From Bacillota bacterium (lineage in GTDB: Bacteria; Bacillota; Sulfobacillia; Thermaerobacterales; RSA17): a stretch of DNA of 9,812 nt. The DNA is taken from positions 1 to 9,812 of the forward strand of contig PKRI01000051.1 in the NCBI GenBank assembly GCA_017577485.1, read 5' to 3'. The notes under the pieces were generated by a model that saw nothing but the letters and a program-made list of their open reading frames with translations, ran no database searches and was not told the DNA's origin. Made by a program: the position numbers and the translations under genes. Below are positions 5,834-9,812 of the stretch, piece by piece (positions within the stretch are counted from its first letter, which is position 1; every line of letters begins with the position of its first letter).

Positions 5834-6046
5834 GGATTTCGCGCCCCCGGATCACGGGGGCGCAACCCATGAAATGACCGTGCCGGGCGGTCCCGCGGCG
5901 GCTCCCGTGCACGGCGAGGCCCGTCAGCGGCCTGCGTGGCCCGTCAGCGGCTTATCCGGCCCACGGCGGCTTGCACCGGCCCATCAGCGGCCCACAGCCG
6001 GGCAGCGGTCCACGCGGCCCAACGGCCCACGAAGGGACGACCCGCC
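5834..6046 (+). promoter_or_regulatory. Long structured 5' leader of secDF
   Basis: The leader begins with a perfect 9-bp hairpin (GCGCCCCCG at 5841-5849, loop GATCA, CGGGGGCGC at 5855-5863) only about 7 nt from the predicted start. It is followed by a minimal reading frame ATG-AAA-TGA (5869-5877). Bases 5918-6025 hold 20-nt tandem repeats. The hairpin has no U-tract. No known riboswitch class is recognised. A cis-regulatory role is inferred. Confidence 0.5.
5918..5997 (+). repeat. Four 20-nt tandem repeats in the secDF leader
   Basis: Units start at 5918, 5938, 5958 and 5978 with exact 20-nt spacing. The first two share GGCCCGTCAGCGGC, the third is GGCCCACGGCGGC, the fourth GGCCCATCAGCGGC, each followed by 6-7 variable bases. 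Decayed further units (GGGCAGCGG at 6000, GGCCCAACGG at 6016) follow. The period is not a multiple of three and no translated frame shows a conserved peptide repeat. Confidence 0.85.
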
Positions 6047-7291
6047 TTGGCCCGTCGGCGCCTCCGCGCCACGCTCCTCGCGCTTTACATCGTGCTGCTG
6101 GCTGCGGCCGGCTATTACCTGGGCGTCGTCAACCCCATCTTCAACCACATCGCCAAGGGCCTGGACCTGGCCGGGGGCGTCCACGTGGTGCTGCAGGCCC
6201 AGGACAAGCCCGGCAGCCCCGTCACCCCCGAGGCCATGCAGACGGCCCTGGAGGTCATCCGCCGCCGCGTCGACGCCCTGGGCGTCGCCGAGCCGGTCCT
6301 CCAGCTTTGGGGCGAGGACCGCATCATCGTGGACCTGCCGGGCGCCGATCCCGAGCGCGCCCTGGAGGTCATCGGGCGAACCGCCTTGCTGGAGTTCCGC
6401 GACCCCGACGGCCAGTTGATCGTCACCGGCGCCAACCTGGTGCGGGCCCAGGCGGCTTTCGAGCCCCAGACCAACAACCCCGTGGTCATGCTGGAGTTCG
6501 ACGAGGAGGGCACCCGGGCCATCAGCGAGGCCACCGCCCGCCTCATCGGCCAGCCCATGGCCATGTACCTGGACGGCCAGTTGATCATGGACCCGCCGCC
6601 CATCGTCACGTCCCGGATCACCACGGGCGAAGCGGTGATCACGGGCCTCGATTCCATCGACGAGGCCCAGAACGTGGCGGTCATGCTGTCCAGCGGCGCC
6701 CTGCCGGTGGATCTGGAGATCGTCGAGAACCGCTCCGTCAGCGCCCTGCTGGGCGAGCGGGCCATCGCCCAGAGCCAGCAGGCGGCCTACTACGGCGTCG
6801 GCGCCGTCATCCTGTTCATGCTGCTGGTCTACCGCCTGCCGGGCCTGGCCGCCAACCTGGCGCTGGTCCTGTACGGCATCATCGTGCTGGTCACCCTGGC
6901 CGGCATCAACGCCACCCTGACCCTGCCGGGCATCGCCGGCATCATCCTGTCGGTGGGCATGGCGGTGGACGCCAACGTGGTCATCTTCGAGCGCATCCGC
7001 GAGGAACTGCAGGCCGGGTCCACCGTGCGGGCGGCCATCGACGTCGGCTTCCGCAACGCCCTGAGCGCCATCCTGGACGCCAACGTCACCACGCTGATCG
7101 CCGCCGCGGCCCTGGCCTGGCGGGGGACCGGCCCCGTGCGGGGCTTCGCCGTGACCCTGTCCATCGGCGTCATCGCCAGCATGATCACCGCCGTGTTCGT
7201 GACCCGGTTCCTGCTGCGGGCCATGGTCGACAGCGGCCTGGTCCGCAATCCGGAGCGGATGTTCGGCGCGGCGGGGGTGAGCCGGGCGTGA
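6047..7291 (+). CDS. secD: Protein translocase subunit SecD
   Basis: SecD works with SecF at the SecYEG channel, using the proton or sodium gradient to pull exported proteins across the membrane. Counting from TTG 6047, the 414-residue protein has TM1 at about 9-28, then the hallmark KGLDLAGGVHVVLQ (about 37-50). The periplasmic P1 region follows, with VIRRRVDALGVAEPVLQ and IIVDLPGA. The C-terminal part holds five hydrophobic helices, beginning YYGVGAVILFMLLVYRLPG, with the family motif SVGMAVDANVVIFERIREEL. The length is typical of shorter Firmicute SecD proteins. TTG is preferred because GAAGGGA lies 9 nt upstream and the upstream in-frame residues come from the leader repeats and are not conserved. 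The stop overlaps the secF start in GTGA, implying translational coupling. Confidence 0.95.
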   Translation: MARRRLRATLLALYIVLLAAAGYYLGVVNPIFNHIAKGLDLAGGVHVVLQAQDKPGSPVTPEAMQTALEVIRRRVDALGVAEPVLQLWGEDRIIVDLPGADPERALEVIGRTALLEFRDPDGQLIVTGANLVRAQAAFEPQTNNPVVMLEFDEEGTRAISEATARLIGQPMAMYLDGQLIMDPPPIVTSRITTGEAVITGLDSIDEAQNVAVMLSSGALPVDLEIVENRSVSALLGERAIAQSQQAAYYGVGAVILFMLLVYRLPGLAANLALVLYGIIVLVTLAGINATLTLPGIAGIILSVGMAVDANVVIFERIREELQAGSTVRAAIDVGFRNALSAILDANVTTLIAAAALAWRGTGPVRGFAVTLSIGVIASMITAVFVTRFLLRAMVDSGLVRNPERMFGAAGVSRA

Positions 7292-8196
7292 AGCATAAGT
7301 CGCGGTTCAACCTCCCCTTCATGAAGTGGCGTCGGGCCGGCCTGATCGCCTCGGGCCTGCTGACCCTGGTGTCGGTCCTGGCCTGGATTTTCCTGGACCT
7401 CAACTACAGCGTGGACTTCACCGGCGGGTCCCTGTGGACGCTGCGCTTCGAGCAGGAAGCCGCCGAGCAGGACGTCCGCGCGGCCTTCGCCGCGGGCGGC
7501 ATGGACGACGCCGTGGTCCAGCGGGTGGACTCGGCCCAGGGCGCCCAGGGCGTGGAGTTCGTGGTCCGCACCCGGGCCGTGGGCGAGGAGGGGCGGGAGG
7601 CCGTCCAGCAGGCCCTGCGGGAGCAGGTGGGAGACTTCACCCTGGTCAGCCTGGACGACGTGTCGCCGGTCATCGGCAGCGTCTTGCGGGCCAACGCCCT
7701 CTGGGCCCTGGCGGTGGCCGTGGCCGGCATGCTCATCTACATCACGCTCCGGTTCGAGTGGCGCTTCGCCGTCACCGCCATCGTGGGGCTGATCCACGAC
7801 ATCCTGATCATCATCGGCCTGTTCGCCGTCACGCGGCTGCCGGTGGACGCCACGTTCGTGGCCGCCATCCTGACCGTCTTCGGCTACTCGGTCAACGACA
7901 CCATCATCGTGTACGACCGCATCCGCGAGAACATGGCCCACTACCGCCGCGGCCAGTACGTGGAACTGGTCAACGACTCGGTCAACCAGACCCTGACCCG
8001 CACCATCAACACCAGCGTGACCACGCTGCTGGTCCTGGCGGCCGTCGCCATCCTGGGCGGCGAGACCACCCGCCCTCTGGCCGTGGCCATCATGACGGGC
8101 GTGGTGACCGGCACGTACTCCACCATCTTCGTCTGCGCGGCGCTGTGGCTGGAGTGGCGGCTCCGCGCCGAGCGCCGGCATCAGCAGGCTGCGTGA
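7288..8196 (+). CDS. secF: Protein translocase subunit SecF
   Basis: SecF is the membrane partner of SecD in the Sec translocon. The 302-residue protein begins with GTG inside GTGA, sharing 4 nt with the secD stop; GGGGGTGAG about 7 nt upstream can serve as ribosome binding site. TM1 is at about 11-33. It is followed by the SecF signature VDFTGGSLWTLRF and a periplasmic region ending LDDVSPVIGSVLR. Further hydrophobic helices include WALAVAVAGMLIYITLRFEW and AAILTVFGYSVNDTIIVYDR, the conserved RND-superfamily segment with its Asp. The C-terminus is short and basic. The frame stays open far upstream inside secD, but that extension is noncoding Arg/Gly/His-rich sequence. Confidence 0.95.
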   Translation: MKHKSRFNLPFMKWRRAGLIASGLLTLVSVLAWIFLDLNYSVDFTGGSLWTLRFEQEAAEQDVRAAFAAGGMDDAVVQRVDSAQGAQGVEFVVRTRAVGEEGREAVQQALREQVGDFTLVSLDDVSPVIGSVLRANALWALAVAVAGMLIYITLRFEWRFAVTAIVGLIHDILIIIGLFAVTRLPVDATFVAAILTVFGYSVNDTIIVYDRIRENMAHYRRGQYVELVNDSVNQTLTRTINTSVTTLLVLAAVAILGGETTRPLAVAIMTGVVTGTYSTIFVCAALWLEWRLRAERRHQQAA

Positions 8197-8351
8197 CGGG
8201 TTCCGATCCACCGGGTTTCGCGGCCGGTGAACGGCCCCCGAGGCCCGCTCCCCCGGGGCAGGTTTGATCCTCCTGATTTATCCGGTGGTGCCCAACGGTA
8301 AGCGCTCCCGTCCGCCGGGCATCCTACCCGCGGATGGGAGGTCGTCCCCGC
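8197..8351. other. Gap between secF and the AAA+ gene
   Basis: No gene or clear promoter is seen. A GCCCC/GGGGC inverted repeat (8234-8238 with 8255-8259) is followed by a short T-containing run but no true U-tract, so it is at best a weak terminator for secDF. The 155-bp gap leaves it open whether the ATPase gene is cotranscribed. Confidence 0.35.
8336..8342 (+). promoter_or_regulatory. Shine-Dalgarno sequence of the AAA+ ATPase gene
   Basis: GGGAGGT lies 9 nt before TTG 8352-8354. An in-frame ATG at 8334 overlaps this site and has no ribosome binding site of its own, so TTG is preferred. Confidence 0.65.
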
Positions 8352-9812
8352 TTGCGCCTGTTCACTGAACTGGCCCCGTTCACCGATCTGGTGCGTCATC
8401 CCGGCAACGAGGCTCTCTTCGCTGCCGTCGAGTTGAGCCTGATGTCGACCCGCCTGGGCTGGCCGCTGCACCTGCACGCCGAGGGCGTCCGCGGCACCGG
8501 CAAGACCACGGTCCTGCGGTCGGTGCGGCGCTGCCTGCCCCGGATCCGGCGGGTCAAGGGCTGCCTCTACAACTGCGACCCGGTGGCACCCCACTGTCCC
8601 CAGCACCGGCACCTCTCCCGGGAGCAGTTGGACGCCATCGGCACCGAACTGGTCCCCATGCCGTTCCTGGAGATTTCCCACTCGGCCCGCCTGGGGACGG
8701 TGGTGGGCACCATCGACCTGCGGCGGGTGCTGGACGCCGAGGGTCCCGAAGCCGTGCTGCTGCCCGGGACCCTGGCCAAGGCCCACCGCGGCGTGGTCTT
8801 CGTGGACGAGATCAACCGCCTGGCCGACACCGCCCCGGAACTGGTGGACGCCCTGCTGGACGTCATGGGCACCAAGCCGGGCCGGCTGCAGATCGAGGAG
8901 GCCGGCCTGCCGCCGGTGTCGCTGCCGGTGCAGGTCACTGTCTGGGCGGCTTCCAACCCCGACGAGGAACCGGGTCCCCTGGAGGATATCCGCCGGCAGC
9001 TGGCCGACCGCTTCGACCTGGCCGTCCACGTGCGCCGGCCCCAGGAGGTGGCCCAGGTGCGCTCGGTGCTGGACAGGACCGCAGCCTTCTGCCCTGGCCC
9101 GGCGCTTTGGGACGGCGCCGTGGTGGCAGGACCGGCGGGGAGCACGGCCGTGACGCCCGCCGCGGTGGCCGGGCAGGACGGGTGGGAGGCCGAACCCGCC
9201 GCGCCAGGCGGGGAGGCCGCCGTGGATGAGGATTCCGGCCGGGACCCCGAGCCGCTGGTGATCCCGCCGATGCCCGACCAGCTGCGGACGCTGCTGGCGG
9301 AACTCTACGTGCGCTTTGACCTGGAAAGCCTGCGGGCCGTGGAGGCCTGGCAGTGGACGGCTCGGCTCCACGCCGGCCGCTCCGGCAGCCGTCACGTGCG
9401 GCGGGAGGACGTGCTGGCGGTGGCGCCGCTGGTGCTGCACCACCGGTTGGAGCCGGAGGTGCTGGGCGACCTGCTGCGCGCCCTGCGGGAGGAGCGGCCG
9501 GCGGCTGCCGAGATGGCCGCCAGCGCGGCAGCCCAGGACGCCGCACCGGGTCCCGGTGCGCCGGGAGCGGGGGACGCCCCCGGCGGTGCCGGGGGCCGTC
9601 ACCGCCGGGCGTGGCGGGGCGGCGACGACCTGGAGCACCACGGGCGCGACACGTTGCTGTCCCGGCTGAGGTCCCTGTTTTCCGGCGACGACCGCCATCC
9701 GGATGCCCGCCGGCGGCGCCCGGGAGCGGGCCCTGCCGGCGCCGCCTGGCGCGGGCCCGGGGGGGCCGCCGCGGGCGGTGGTGCCGCGCCGGAGCGCGGT
9801 ACCCCCGGCGGC
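8352..9812 (+). CDS. Mg-chelatase/MoxR-type AAA+ ATPase with Cys/His cluster, 3' end outside window
   Basis: This is a predicted cytosolic ATPase of the magnesium-chelatase ChlI/MoxR clade, which remodels partner proteins, often with a VWA-domain protein. From TTG 8352 the frame is open for 487 codons to the window edge. Walker A is GVRGTGKT (45-52), Walker B VVFVDEINRL (148-157), sensor 1 WAASNPDEE (Asn202), with an arginine-finger region RRQLADRFDL (Arg220). A helical lid segment includes TARLHAGRSGSRHVRREDVL. Between Walker A and B, residues 71-87 hold Cys71-x3-Cys75-x6-Cys82-x2-His85, a possible zinc or iron-sulfur site at the place where Mg-chelatases carry an N-rich loop. An Ala/Gly/Pro-rich insert (about 245-300) precedes the lid, and from about 385 the chain is low-complexity. 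It starts 155 bp after secF. The partner and substrate are unknown; no porphyrin gene is nearby. Confidence 0.88.
   Translation, partial: MRLFTELAPFTDLVRHPGNEALFAAVELSLMSTRLGWPLHLHAEGVRGTGKTTVLRSVRRCLPRIRRVKGCLYNCDPVAPHCPQHRHLSREQLDAIGTELVPMPFLEISHSARLGTVVGTIDLRRVLDAEGPEAVLLPGTLAKAHRGVVFVDEINRLADTAPELVDALLDVMGTKPGRLQIEEAGLPPVSLPVQVTVWAASNPDEEPGPLEDIRRQLADRFDLAVHVRRPQEVAQVRSVLDRTAAFCPGPALWDGAVVAGPAGSTAVTPAAVAGQDGWEAEPAAPGGEAAVDEDSGRDPEPLVIPPMPDQLRTLLAELYVRFDLESLRAVEAWQWTARLHAGRSGSRHVRREDVLAVAPLVLHHRLEPEVLGDLLRALREERPAAAEMAASAAAQDAAPGPGAPGAGDAPGGAGGRHRRAWRGGDDLEHHGRDTLLSRLRSLFSGDDRHPDARRRRPGAGPAGAAWRGPGGAAAGGGAAPERGTPGG

Noticed and set aside
5389..5865. 158-codon minus-strand frame overlapping the secDF promoter
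   Set aside because: It overlaps the better supported minus-strand gene in another frame, covers the consensus secDF promoter, and is Arg/Pro/Gly-rich without motifs.
5918..6030. CRISPR-like array in the secDF leader
   Set aside because: Units are 20 nt with only 6-7 variable bases, too short for repeat plus spacer, and lie inside an mRNA leader.
5971..7287. Upstream extension of the secF frame through secD, as a 741-residue protein
   Set aside because: The extension is Arg/Gly/His/Pro-rich sequence in a wrong frame of secD. SecF homology starts at the GTG in GTGA.
8181..9698. 505-codon minus-strand open frame opposite the AAA+ ATPase
   Set aside because: Low-complexity Gln/His/Gly/Arg content without motifs. 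The plus-strand frame carries intact Walker A, Walker B and sensor motifs.

Overview
The window is very GC-rich chromosomal DNA with dense genes on both strands, strong GGGAGG-type ribosome binding sites and textbook sigma-A promoters. Gene content and codon bias suggest a high-GC, probably thermophilic Firmicute; a Thermaerobacter-like organism is my best guess, by inference only. I see no insertion sequence, CRISPR array, phage gene or rRNA.

Layout. (1) 1-508: the 3' part of a TetR-family regulator, frameshifted by a perfect 25-bp tandem duplication. (2) 607-1203, minus: an XRE-family regulator, divergent from (3) 1272-2513, plus: an M20-family N-carbamoyl-amino-acid/allantoate amidohydrolase. 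(4) 2514-2846: a gene-free stretch of about 330 bp. (5) 2884-2957, minus: tRNA-Pro(CGG) as a complete small unit with its own promoter and terminator. (6) 3183-5147, plus: selB, the selenocysteine-specific elongation factor. (7) 5172-5678, minus, convergent with selB: a small protein of unknown function with two ferredoxin-like segments and an Arg/Gly/Asp repeat tail. (8) 5798-8196, plus: consensus promoter, a leader of about 210 nt with a hairpin and 20-nt tandem repeats, then secD and secF overlapping by GTGA. (9) 8352 to the right edge, plus: a Mg-chelatase/MoxR-type AAA+ ATPase with a Cys/His cluster, cut by the window end.

How the genes work together. secD-secF is a clear operon for protein export. 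selB implies that the organism makes selenoproteins, but selA, selD and tRNA-Sec are not here. The XRE regulator could control the divergent amidohydrolase. No single undescribed system dominates the window.

The most interesting signals cut across genes. Three genes (amidohydrolase, selB, the small minus-strand protein) appear to start at CTG codons placed 6-7 nt after strong Shine-Dalgarno sequences. The tRNA-Pro and secDF promoters are near twins, identical across 10 and 11 bases around the -35 and -10 with the same 18-bp spacer. Short tandem duplications of 10 to 25 bp recur in the TetR gene, the XRE 3' end, the intergenic region, the small protein's tail and the secDF leader.
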